A stretch of 64,000 nucleotides of DNA from Cupriavidus campinensis (GTDB lineage: Bacteria; Pseudomonadota; Gammaproteobacteria; Burkholderiales; Burkholderiaceae). Every line of letters starts with the position of its first letter. The first letter of the stretch is position 1. The position numbers were made by a program, and so were the translations under genes. Shown here piece after piece: positions 1-7,470 of this stretch. A model generated the notes under the pieces. That model ran no database searches. It saw only the letters and a list, made by a program, of their open reading frames with translations, and was not told where the DNA came from. Where the stretch lies: NCBI RefSeq assembly GCF_905397395.1, contig NZ_CAJPVH010000013.1, forward strand, positions 49,974 through 113,973. The letters are read 5' to 3'.

Positions 1-383
1 CCCGTGCCCAGGCCGCCGACCACGCCATAGGTCAGGTACAGCATGCCCACGCTCTGGGCCGAGGCGGCCAGCACCCACGACAGCCCGGCCAGCACCGTGC
101 CGGCCGCGATCAGCCGGCGCGGCCCGAAGCGCTCGATCATCGCGCCCTGGAACGGCGAGAAGAACGTCTGCAGCACAATCAGCAGCGAGAACGTGACCTG
201 CAACTCCGAGAGCGGCACCCCCAGCTTGGCCGCCAGCGGCTTGGTAAACAGGGTCCAGACATACTGCGGACTGGAAATCGCCATCATGCAGACGAGACCC
301 AGCAACAGTTGCAGCCAGCGCGTGCGCGCCAGCGGCATGGCCTGCGGCACGCCGAGGGCCGCGTTATCAGCAACGGTACGCAT
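1..383 (-). CDS. MFS transporter, oxalate/formate antiporter-like (partial)
   Basis: This is the N-terminal part of an inner-membrane carrier; the rest lies beyond the left edge. The ATG at 383 follows an AGGAG ribosome site. The first ~127 residues hold hydrophobic segments (LLLGLVCMMAIS near residue 25, then VTFSLLIVLQTFF) and a loop with ERFGPRR, typical of MFS helix 2-3 loops. The phrase SPQYVWTLFTKPLA is characteristic of the OFA (oxalate:formate antiporter) family as I remember it. It lies just downstream of an HpxW-like amidohydrolase on the same strand. A role in uptake of oxamate, oxalate or a similar small acid is therefore inferred, not shown. Confidence 0.75.
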   Translation of the reverse strand, partial: MRTVADNAALGVPQAMPLARTRWLQLLLGLVCMMAISSPQYVWTLFTKPLAAKLGVPLSELQVTFSLLIVLQTFFSPFQGAMIERFGPRRLIAAGTVLAGLSWVLAASAQSVGMLYLTYGVVGGLGT

Positions 384-495
384 TTGCACCACTCCTTGAG
401 ACAGGAACTTCGAGGAAGACACGCGGCCACGCTTTCGTCATCGTCGTCATGGCGGGCTCGCGCAGGTTGGAACTCAGGAAAATTCGATGCCGGCC

Positions 496-2103
496 CTACC
501 AGGCCGCCACCCCGCCATCGCTGCGCGGATCGCTGCCGCCCTGGTAGAGGCCATCGGCCTGCAGCACGATGGCGCCGGCGTGGCCCATGGTTTCGTCGTA
601 CGGCCCCAGCACCTCCACGTCGTGGCCCAGGCGGTGCAGCGCCTGCTGCGTGGCGTCGGGGAAGCGCGATTCGAGCTTGAGGGTGTCGCTGGTCTGGCCC
701 CAGGTGCGGCCGAGCAGCCAGCGCGGCGCGTCGATGGCGGCCTGCGGGTTCATGCCGAAATGGACGATCCGCGAGAACACCGCACTCTGCGACTGCGGCT
801 GGCCGTCGCCGCCCATATTCCCGTAGACCAGCGTGCGCCCATCGTTCAGGCGCGCCATGGCCGGGTTGAGCGTGTGGAACGGCTTGCGCCCCGGCATCAG
901 CGGGTTGCGGGCGGCCGGATCGAGCGAAAAGCTGCATCCCCGGTTCTGCCAGTTCACGCCGGTGCCGGGCAGCACGATGCCGCTGCCGAACTCGTGATAG
1001 ATGCTCTGGATAAAGCTCACGGCCACGCCGCTGCCATCGACCACGCCCATCCAGACCGTGTCCGCCGGCCCCATGCCCTGCCCCCACGGCAGCACCGCGT
1101 CCGGGCGGATGCGCGCGGCGGCGGCGTCGAGCCACGGCGGCGCCAGCAGGTCCTGCGGATCGATCTCCATATAGGCGGGATCGGTGATATGGCGGTCGCG
1201 CACGTGGAACGCCTGCTTGGTGGCCTCCACGCAGGCATGGACGAAGTCCGGGCCGAGCGGGTCCATGCCCGCCTCCAGCAGGCGGTCCAGCTGGCCGAGG
1301 ATCAGCAGCGACACCAGCCCCTGCGTGGGCGGCGGCATGTTGTAGACCGTGCCGCGCGAATGGGCCAGCGCCAGCGGCGCCTTCCACGTGGCGCGGTGCG
1401 CGCGCAGATCGGCCAGGGTCAGCGGGCTGCCCGCGTTGCCGAGTTCGCGGGCCAGCATCCGGGCCAGGTCGCCCTGATAGAAGTCATCGAGCCCGGCCCG
1501 CGCCAGCTGCTCCAGCGTGGCGGCCAGGCGCGGATGGCGGAAGCGCGTGCCCGCCGCCGGGGCGCGTCCGTCGATCAGAAAAGTCTCGGCGAAGCCCGGC
1601 ACATCGGCCAGCTCGGCGGCCTTGGCGGCCACGCAGGCGGACTGGCTCTGCGTGACCGGCACGCCCACGCGGGCATAGTCGATGGCATCCGCCAGCAGCC
1701 GCGAGAGCGGCAGGCACCCGCCCAGCGCGTCGCGCGACCAGGCCAGCGCCGCCTGCCAGCCGGACACCGTGCCAGCCACGGTGTTGGCCGCCATGCCGCC
1801 ACGCGTGGGAATGGCCTGGAAGCCGGCCTCCCGATAGCGCGCGATGGTGGCATCGCCCGCCGCCGCGCCGCAGGCGTCGAGCGCGCGCGGCGCCTCGCCG
1901 GGCCGGGAGACCAGCCAGAAGCTGTCGCCGCCGATGCTATTCATATGGGGATAGACCACGGCGATGGTGGCGGCGGCCGCGACCATCGCCTCGACGGCGT
2001 TGCCGCCCTCGCGCAGCACGGCCAGCGCGCTCTGCGACGCCAGCGCGTGCGGCGCCACGGCCATGCCCCGGCTTCCCCGGATCGGATTGAGATGAAATGC
2101 CAC
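496..2103 (-). CDS. Gamma-glutamyltransferase-family Ntn-hydrolase (HpxW/YwrD-like)
   Basis: A 535-residue self-processing hydrolase of the GGT family. The start is taken as GTG at 2103 because AGGAG sits 9 bases upstream; a longer frame to 2214 would run through the operator. The predicted autocatalytic nucleophile is Thr349 in ADTVWMGVVD, and the following AVSFIQSIYHEFGSGIV resembles oxamate amidohydrolases (HpxW) more than classical glutathione-cleaving GGT. The large/small subunit cleavage would fall just before Thr349. There is no signal peptide, so it should be cytoplasmic. It sits between an OFA-type carrier and a GntR regulator. The substrate (oxamate or another amide) is inferred. 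Confidence 0.8.
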   Translation of the reverse strand: MAFHLNPIRGSRGMAVAPHALASQSALAVLREGGNAVEAMVAAAATIAVVYPHMNSIGGDSFWLVSRPGEAPRALDACGAAAGDATIARYREAGFQAIPTRGGMAANTVAGTVSGWQAALAWSRDALGGCLPLSRLLADAIDYARVGVPVTQSQSACVAAKAAELADVPGFAETFLIDGRAPAAGTRFRHPRLAATLEQLARAGLDDFYQGDLARMLARELGNAGSPLTLADLRAHRATWKAPLALAHSRGTVYNMPPPTQGLVSLLILGQLDRLLEAGMDPLGPDFVHACVEATKQAFHVRDRHITDPAYMEIDPQDLLAPPWLDAAAARIRPDAVLPWGQGMGPADTVWMGVVDGSGVAVSFIQSIYHEFGSGIVLPGTGVNWQNRGCSFSLDPAARNPLMPGRKPFHTLNPAMARLNDGRTLVYGNMGGDGQPQSQSAVFSRIVHFGMNPQAAIDAPRWLLGRTWGQTSDTLKLESRFPDATQQALHRLGHDVEVLGPYDETMGHAGAIVLQADGLYQGGSDPRSDGGVAAW

Positions 2104-2120
2104 GCTCCGCGACTCCTGCG

Positions 2121-2138
2121 ATTTATGTATACATAAAT
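2121..2138. promoter_or_regulatory. Perfect 18-bp palindrome, probable GntR operator
   Basis: ATTTATGTATACATAAAT is identical to its reverse complement. It lies 18 bases upstream of the GTG start of the HpxW-like gene and 141 bases from the end of the GntR regulator gene. TGTATACA cores are usual for FCD-type GntR regulators. The site most likely controls the hydrolase and carrier genes. Confidence 0.75.
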
Positions 2139-2279
2139 TTCCTGCGCAGAAGGATCGCAATAGGCGTGCCACCACGTGCGCCCGGGCACGCTCGCCTAAT
2201 AAGAAACGTCTCAAGCCCGCGTCAGCACGGGGCTGGCGGGAAAATGCTCACGTGGAAAGCGGAATAGGAAAGGCGGGAA

Positions 2280-3059
2280 TCAGCCGAAGCGCCTGCGCCG
2301 GACGGGTGCGTTCGGGGTCCGGGCGGGCGCGGGGCGCACAAGGCTGGTGCGTGCTTGCTCGAGCCGCTCGGTGGTCAGCCGGCTCACTTCGGCGCGGCCA
2401 TCTTCGATATGGTTGGAGAGCAGCGCCACGGCGCGGCCGCCATCGGCGGCTTCCAGGGCGTCGAGAATGGCCGAATGTTCATCGTAAGTCAGCGAAATCC
2501 GCGTGCCGAAGGCGAAGTCGAGCCGGCGGATGATGCGGATGCGGTCAGTCACCTGCTGATGGACCGCCGCCGACTCGGGGTTGCCGGCCGCCTCGACGAT
2601 GGCAAGGTGGAAGGCCTCGTCCAGCTGCGCCACGGCGTTGCCATCGGCAAGGCGCCGGGCGACCGGCACGCGCCAGATCGCACCAAGCTGCCGCACCAGC
2701 GCCGCCAGGGCCGCCCGGTGCGGAGCCTCGGGCCGGCACAGCCGCGTGACCGCGTGGGTCTCCAGCAGGGTACGCAGTTCGTAGAGCGCCTCGAAACGGG
2801 CCAGGTCCAGCGGCACCACTTCCCAGCCATTGCGGTAGTAGCCGCGCACGAGGCCATCGCCCTGCAGGCGGTGCAGCGCCTCGCGCACTGGCGTGCGGGA
2901 AATGCCCAGCCGCTCCGCCACGTCGTTCTCGGTAAAGCGGTCTCCCGGCAGCAGGCGGAAAGCGAAGATGTCGTCGCGCAGCGCCTGATAGGCGGCCTGG
3001 GAGCGCTTGGCCTTGGCCAGGCTGGCGCTGCCGTCGAGCGTGTCCGTTGCGTCCGCCAT
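2280..3059 (-). CDS. GntR-family (FCD) transcriptional regulator
   Basis: A 259-residue DNA-binding repressor or activator. The winged helix covers about residues 20-85, with the signature ENDVAERLGISRTPVREALHRLQGDGLV; the all-helical FCD ligand domain follows (about 95-225). The ATG at 3059 follows a purine-rich GGGGGAG. The gene is co-directional with the HpxW-like hydrolase and ends 176 bases upstream of it. The perfect palindrome between them is the likely operator. FCD regulators commonly sense small carboxylic acids, which fits the oxalate/oxamate theme. The ligand is unknown. Confidence 0.9.
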   Translation of the reverse strand: MADATDTLDGSASLAKAKRSQAAYQALRDDIFAFRLLPGDRFTENDVAERLGISRTPVREALHRLQGDGLVRGYYRNGWEVVPLDLARFEALYELRTLLETHAVTRLCRPEAPHRAALAALVRQLGAIWRVPVARRLADGNAVAQLDEAFHLAIVEAAGNPESAAVHQQVTDRIRIIRRLDFAFGTRISLTYDEHSAILDALEAADGGRAVALLSNHIEDGRAEVSRLTTERLEQARTSLVRPAPARTPNAPVRRRRFG

Positions 3060-3076
3060 GCTCCCCCCGTTATCCG

Positions 3077-4444
3077 TCAGTCCAGGTGCCGCACGCGGTC
3101 AATGGCTTGTTCGAGGCGGTCCACGGCGATCACCTCGATGCCCTCGATCTTCTGCTTCGGCGCGTTGGCCTTGGGGATCACCGCCATCGTGAAGCCGAGC
3201 TTGGCGGCCTCCTTGAGCCGCTCCTGCCCGCGCGGGCTCGGGCGGATCTCGCCCGCCAGCCCCACTTCGCCGAACACCACCAGCCCGCGCGGCAGCGGCT
3301 TGTTGCGCATCGACGAATGGATCGACAGCAATACCGCCAGATCGGCGGCCGGTTCGGTGATCTTGACCCCGCCCACGGCGTTCAGGAACACGTCCTGATC
3401 GAAGCACGCAATGCCCGCGTGCCGGTGCAGCACTGCCAGCAGCATCGCCAGCCGGTTCTGCTCCAGCCCCACCGCCAGCCGGCGCGGATTGGGCACGTTG
3501 GCGGTATCGACCAGCGCCTGCACCTCCACCAGCAGCGGCCGGGTGCCCTCCTGCGTAACCAGCACGCACGAACCCGCCACCGATTCCTCGTGCTGCGAGA
3601 GGAACAGCGCCGACGGGTTGCTGATGCCGCGCAAGCCGCGCTCGGTCATCGCGAAAACACCCAGCTCATTGACCGCGCCGAAGCGGTTCTTGAACGCGCG
3701 GATCAGCCGGTGCGACGAATGGGTGTCCCCTTCGAAGTACAGCACCGTATCGACGATATGTTCCAGCACGCGCGGCCCGGCCAGGCTGCCTTCCTTGGTC
3801 ACATGGCCGACCAGGATGATGGTGATGCCGGTGCTTTTGGCGATGCGCGTCAGTTGCGCCGCGCACTCGCGCACCTGCGCCACCGAGCCGGGCGCCGAGG
3901 TCAGCGCCTCCGAATACAGGGTCTGGATCGAGTCGATCACGGCCACTTCGGGCTGCTCCGCCTCGAGCGTGGCCTGGATTTTCTCGAGCTGGATCTCCGG
4001 CAGCAGGCCCAGCGCTGGGGCATCCACGCCCAGCCGCTGGGCACGCAGCGCGATCTGGGCGCCGGATTCCTCGCCGCTCACATAGAGCACGCGCCGCTGG
4101 CCGGCCAGATTGGCCAGCGTCTGGAGCAGCAGCGTGGACTTGCCGATGCCGGGGTCGCCGCCGATCAGCACCACGCCGCCCGAGACCAGCCCGCCGCCGA
4201 GCACGCGGTCGAACTCGTCGATGCCGGTGGTGAAGCGCGGCACATCGGCCGCATCGATCTCGGACAGCTTGCGCACCACGGCCGAGTTGGCCAGCGGCTG
4301 GAAGCGCCGCGCGGCGCTGGAACCGGAATCCGCCACGGATTCCACGAGCGTGTTCCAGGCGTTGCACTGCGGGCACTGGCCGGCCCAGCGCGGCGTGGTA
4401 CCGCCGCACTCGGTGCAGGAATAGACAGTCTTGGTCTTGGCCAA
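3077..4444 (-). CDS. radA: DNA repair protein RadA (Sms)
   Basis: A 455-residue branch-migration ATPase that aids RecA-dependent recombination. The N-terminal C4 zinc finger uses Cys10, Cys13, Cys24 and Cys27. The RecA-like core has the Walker A motif GGDPGIGKSTLL near residue 95 and the RadA-specific KNRFG motif in KNRFGAVNELGVF. The C-terminal Lon-like domain contains GEVGLAGEIRPSPRGQERLKEAAKLGF. The length is normal for the family. The gene follows alr on the same strand 60 bases away and may be cotranscribed with it. Confidence 0.97.
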   Translation of the reverse strand: MAKTKTVYSCTECGGTTPRWAGQCPQCNAWNTLVESVADSGSSAARRFQPLANSAVVRKLSEIDAADVPRFTTGIDEFDRVLGGGLVSGGVVLIGGDPGIGKSTLLLQTLANLAGQRRVLYVSGEESGAQIALRAQRLGVDAPALGLLPEIQLEKIQATLEAEQPEVAVIDSIQTLYSEALTSAPGSVAQVRECAAQLTRIAKSTGITIILVGHVTKEGSLAGPRVLEHIVDTVLYFEGDTHSSHRLIRAFKNRFGAVNELGVFAMTERGLRGISNPSALFLSQHEESVAGSCVLVTQEGTRPLLVEVQALVDTANVPNPRRLAVGLEQNRLAMLLAVLHRHAGIACFDQDVFLNAVGGVKITEPAADLAVLLSIHSSMRNKPLPRGLVVFGEVGLAGEIRPSPRGQERLKEAAKLGFTMAVIPKANAPKQKIEGIEVIAVDRLEQAIDRVRHLD

Positions 4445-4467
4445 ACGGCGTCCTTGGTTCGGGAAAA

Positions 4468-4509
4468 GGTCAGGGCTGGGGTCAGGCTGGGGTCAGGCGA
4501 AAGGTCAGG
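4468..4509. repeat. Four spaced copies of GGTCAGG
   Basis: GGTCAGG recurs at 4468, 4480, 4491 and 4503 with a period of 11-12 bases, between radA and alr and running into the last codons of alr. No function is evident; it looks like a small slipped-strand expansion. Confidence 0.6.
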
Positions 4510-5614
4510 CCGTGGCGTCGGCCGTGGTCAGCGTGGCCACCGTGCAGGGCACGCGCATCGCCAGCGCGCACATCAACTCGTAGCCGACCGTGCCGCTGGC
4601 CGCCGCCACCTCGTCGATCGGCAGGCCCTGGCCCCACAGCGTGACCGGCGAGCCGACGCGGGCCTTCGGGCAGGGGGTAAGGTCCACGCAGACCATATCC
4701 ATCGACACCCGGCCGACCAGCGTGGTGCGCGTGCCATCCACCAGCACCGGCGCGGGGCGCTCGCCCCAGCCCGCCGCGTGGCGCGGGTAGCCGTCGGCAT
4801 AGCCGCAGGCCACGATGCCGATGCGCATCGGGCGGTCTGCCGTGAACATCGACCCATAGCCCACCGTATCGCCCGGCTGCAGGTCCTGGACGGCGATCAG
4901 CTCGCTGTGCAGCGACATGGCCGGCTGGAGGCCGGTATCGGCGATATCCGCCGCTATGCCCGTGGGCGAGGCGCCGTACAGGATCACCCCCGGCCGCACC
5001 CAGGCGCGGTGCGCCTGCGGGTGCCAGAGCACAGCGGCCGAGTTGGACAGGCTGGCTTCGCCCGGCAGGTTGGCCGTGGCGGTGTCGAAAGCCTCGATCT
5101 GGTGCGCGATGCCGCGCGCGCTGTCGGCATCCGAGAAGTGCGTCATGTGCACGATACTGCCCACGCAGGACAGCCCCCGCGCGCGCTCCCAGGCGGCGCG
5201 ATAGGCCTCCGGCCGGAAGCCGAGGCGGTTCATGCCGGTATTGAGCTTGAGCTGAATCGCCAGCGGCCCCCGGGGCCGGGCCACCTCGAGCATGCGCAAC
5301 TGCTCGTCGCAATGAATGGCCGTGGTGAGGCGATATTGCTCCAGCAGGGGAACATCCTGCGGTTGGAAGAATCCCTCTAGCAACAGGATCGGGCCCTGCC
5401 AGCCGAGGTCGCGCAGCAGCACGGCCTCGTTGAGGTCGAGCAGGCCGAAGCCGTCAGTGCCGCGCATGCCTGCAAAGGCGCGCCGGATGCCGTGGCCGTA
5501 GGCGTTGGCCTTGACCACCGCCCAGATGCGGGACTGGGGCGCGTAGCGGCGCACCACGTCGAGGTTGTTGGCCAGCGCGGGCTGGTGGATGACTGCGTGT
5601 ATGGGTCTTGGCAT
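4505..5614 (-). CDS. alr: Alanine racemase
   Basis: A 369-residue PLP enzyme that interconverts L- and D-alanine for peptidoglycan. The PLP lysine is Lys35 in [12 protein letters not shown], and the second catalytic base is the tyrosine of [16 protein letters not shown] around residue 255. The N-terminal TIM barrel and the C-terminal beta domain are both complete. The gene is transcribed divergently from lplT and precedes radA. An alternative use as a catabolic racemase (DadX) is less likely because no D-amino-acid dehydrogenase is beside it. Confidence 0.95.
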   Translation of the reverse strand: MPRPIHAVIHQPALANNLDVVRRYAPQSRIWAVVKANAYGHGIRRAFAGMRGTDGFGLLDLNEAVLLRDLGWQGPILLLEGFFQPQDVPLLEQYRLTTAIHCDEQLRMLEVARPRGPLAIQLKLNTGMNRLGFRPEAYRAAWERARGLSCVGSIVHMTHFSDADSARGIAHQIEAFDTATANLPGEASLSNSAAVLWHPQAHRAWVRPGVILYGASPTGIAADIADTGLQPAMSLHSELIAVQDLQPGDTVGYGSMFTADRPMRIGIVACGYADGYPRHAAGWGERPAPVLVDGTRTTLVGRVSMDMVCVDLTPCPKARVGSPVTLWGQGLPIDEVAAASGTVGYELMCALAMRVPCTVATLTTADATA

Positions 5615-5937
5615 GGTCTGGCTATGGGTGCAGGTTGCGTCCCGGCATGCACCGGATCAGGGAAGACCCGGACGGCAACCCGCTGCAATCGGGCGTTGAT
5701 GTTGCATACACTGTGCCGGCACCGTCACGCGCGTGGCGCGAAAGTGCGCTGGAATACGGAGTGGCCGGCACATGCGGGGCAACATCGCGCAGGCGATATT
5801 TGAACACAACCGGCGCCCGGTTCAGGGAATCCGCAGGGCGGGTTCCTGTCAAAACGCGGGTCCGCCGGAGTGCTGAAATGTCGTGGTTTCGTGATATAAA
5901 GCCGGACGCTCCGGCCATGTTTTAAAAGAGAAGCAAT
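5615..5937. other. Intergenic region between divergent alr and lplT
   Basis: This 323-base spacer must hold the promoters of alr (leftward) and lplT (rightward). A TGATATAAAG sequence near 5891-5900 is a possible -10 region for lplT, but no convincing -35 goes with it. No coding capacity, repeat or RNA gene was recognised. Confidence 0.5.
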
Positions 5938-7419
5938 ATGTCAATGACGGTCAGGCAAGCCGAAAGGCGCGCGAAAGTTGCGCAACCGCCCCACTTTGAC
6001 AAGGCCGTCGCGCCAGGTTCCCTGCAAGCCGCGATGTTGCCGGTCGGCGTGCCCCTGCCCGCCGCACCGGGCGTCCGCGATGGAGACAAAGTCGAAGGTA
6101 TGAAGAAGGGTTTCTACACGATCATGGCCGCGCAGTTCTTTTCGTCGCTGGCCGACAATGCGCTACTCATCGCCGCCATCGCCCTTCTCACCGAATTGCA
6201 TTCCCCGCAGTGGATGACCCCGCTGCTGAAGCTGTTCTTCGTGCTGTCCTATGTGGTGCTGGCGGCCTTTGTGGGGGCCTTCGCGGACTCCATGCCCAAG
6301 GGCAAGGTCATGCTGATCACCAATGCCATCAAGATAGTTGGCTGCGCGATCATGATGTTCGGCCTGCACCCGCTGCTGGCCTACGGCGTGGTGGGCTTCG
6401 GCGCCGCCGCCTACTCGCCGGCCAAGTACGGCATCCTGACCGAACTGCTGCCGCCCGAGAAGCTGGTGATGGCCAACGGCTGGATCGAGGGGCTCACGGT
6501 GAGTTCGATCATCCTCGGCACCGTGGTGGGCGGCGCGCTGATCTCGGTCCATATCTCGGACATTCTGCTCCGCTTCGACATCCCCTACGTGGACACCGGC
6601 ATCAACACCCCGGCCGAGGCGGCCATGGTGGTGATCATGTTCTTCTACGTCGTGGCGTCGGTGTTCAACGTGTTCATCCCGGAAACCGGCGCGCGCTACC
6701 CGCAACAGGAAAAGAACCCGGTGAAGCTGATTGCCGAGTTCGGCGACTGCTTCATTGCGCTGTGGCGCGACAAGCTGGGCCAGATCTCGCTCGCCGTGAC
6801 CACGCTGTTCTGGGGCGTAGGCGCCACATTGCAGTTCATCGTGCTCAAGTGGGCGGAGAAGTCACTGGGGCTGAACCTGTCCCAGGGCGCCCTGCTCCAG
6901 GCCGTGGTGGCGGTGGGTGTGGCGGTGGGCGCGATCATGGCCGCCGCCCGGATCCCGCTGCGCCGCTCGCTGTCGGTGCTGCCGTTCGGCGTGGCGATGG
7001 GCATCACCGTCATGATCATGGCCTTCTACACCAAGGACGCCATGCCGGACGTGATGCTGAACGTGCTGGGTTATCCCATGCCGCTCTACATGGCCATCGC
7101 CTATGTGTTCCTGATGATCGTCGGGGCCATGTCGGGCTACTTCGTGGTGCCGATGAATGCGCTGCTCCAGCATCGCGGGCACGTGCTGCTGTCCGCCGGG
7201 CACTCGATCGCCGTGCAGAACTTCAACGAAAATGTTTCAGTTCTGCTGATGCTGTGCCTCTACGCGCTGCTGATCAAGCTGAACGTGCCAATCGGCTTCG
7301 TGATCGTGGCGCTGGGCCTGTTCATCTCGGCCACCATGCTGCTGGTCATGCGTCTGCACAAGCACAATGTGAAGATGCACAACTCGCTGGCGATGATCGG
7401 CGAGGACAAGCACCACTGA
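5938..7419 (+). CDS. lplT: Lysophospholipid transporter LplT
   Basis: A 493-residue inner-membrane MFS protein that flips lysophospholipids inward for re-acylation. The family core begins at MKKGFYTIMAAQFFSSLADNALLIAAIALL (ATG at 6100), which matches the start of known LplT proteins. About 54 residues upstream of this are hydrophilic and may be a real extension or an over-called start. The ATG at 5938 has an AAGAGAAG purine stretch, the internal one a weaker site. Twelve hydrophobic segments can be traced. In enterics lplT is fused or linked to the acyltransferase gene aas; no partner is seen here. Confidence 0.9.
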   Translation: MSMTVRQAERRAKVAQPPHFDKAVAPGSLQAAMLPVGVPLPAAPGVRDGDKVEGMKKGFYTIMAAQFFSSLADNALLIAAIALLTELHSPQWMTPLLKLFFVLSYVVLAAFVGAFADSMPKGKVMLITNAIKIVGCAIMMFGLHPLLAYGVVGFGAAAYSPAKYGILTELLPPEKLVMANGWIEGLTVSSIILGTVVGGALISVHISDILLRFDIPYVDTGINTPAEAAMVVIMFFYVVASVFNVFIPETGARYPQQEKNPVKLIAEFGDCFIALWRDKLGQISLAVTTLFWGVGATLQFIVLKWAEKSLGLNLSQGALLQAVVAVGVAVGAIMAAARIPLRRSLSVLPFGVAMGITVMIMAFYTKDAMPDVMLNVLGYPMPLYMAIAYVFLMIVGAMSGYFVVPMNALLQHRGHVLLSAGHSIAVQNFNENVSVLLMLCLYALLIKLNVPIGFVIVALGLFISATMLLVMRLHKHNVKMHNSLAMIGEDKHH

Positions 7420-7437
7420 CCCGCGCGGGCAGGAAGA

Positions 7438-7470
7438 CGCCCCGCCGGCCTGAGCCGGCGGGGCGTTTTT
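7438..7470 (+). terminator. Rho-independent terminator after lplT
   Basis: Perfect 12-bp arms CGCCCCGCCGGC and GCCGGCGGGGCG with a 4-base loop are followed by TTTTT. It separates lplT from the convergent enhancin-like genes. Confidence 0.95.

Noticed and set aside
3047..5380. 777-residue open frame antisense to radA and alr
   Set aside because: The real genes on the minus strand have complete catalytic motifs; this frame has none.
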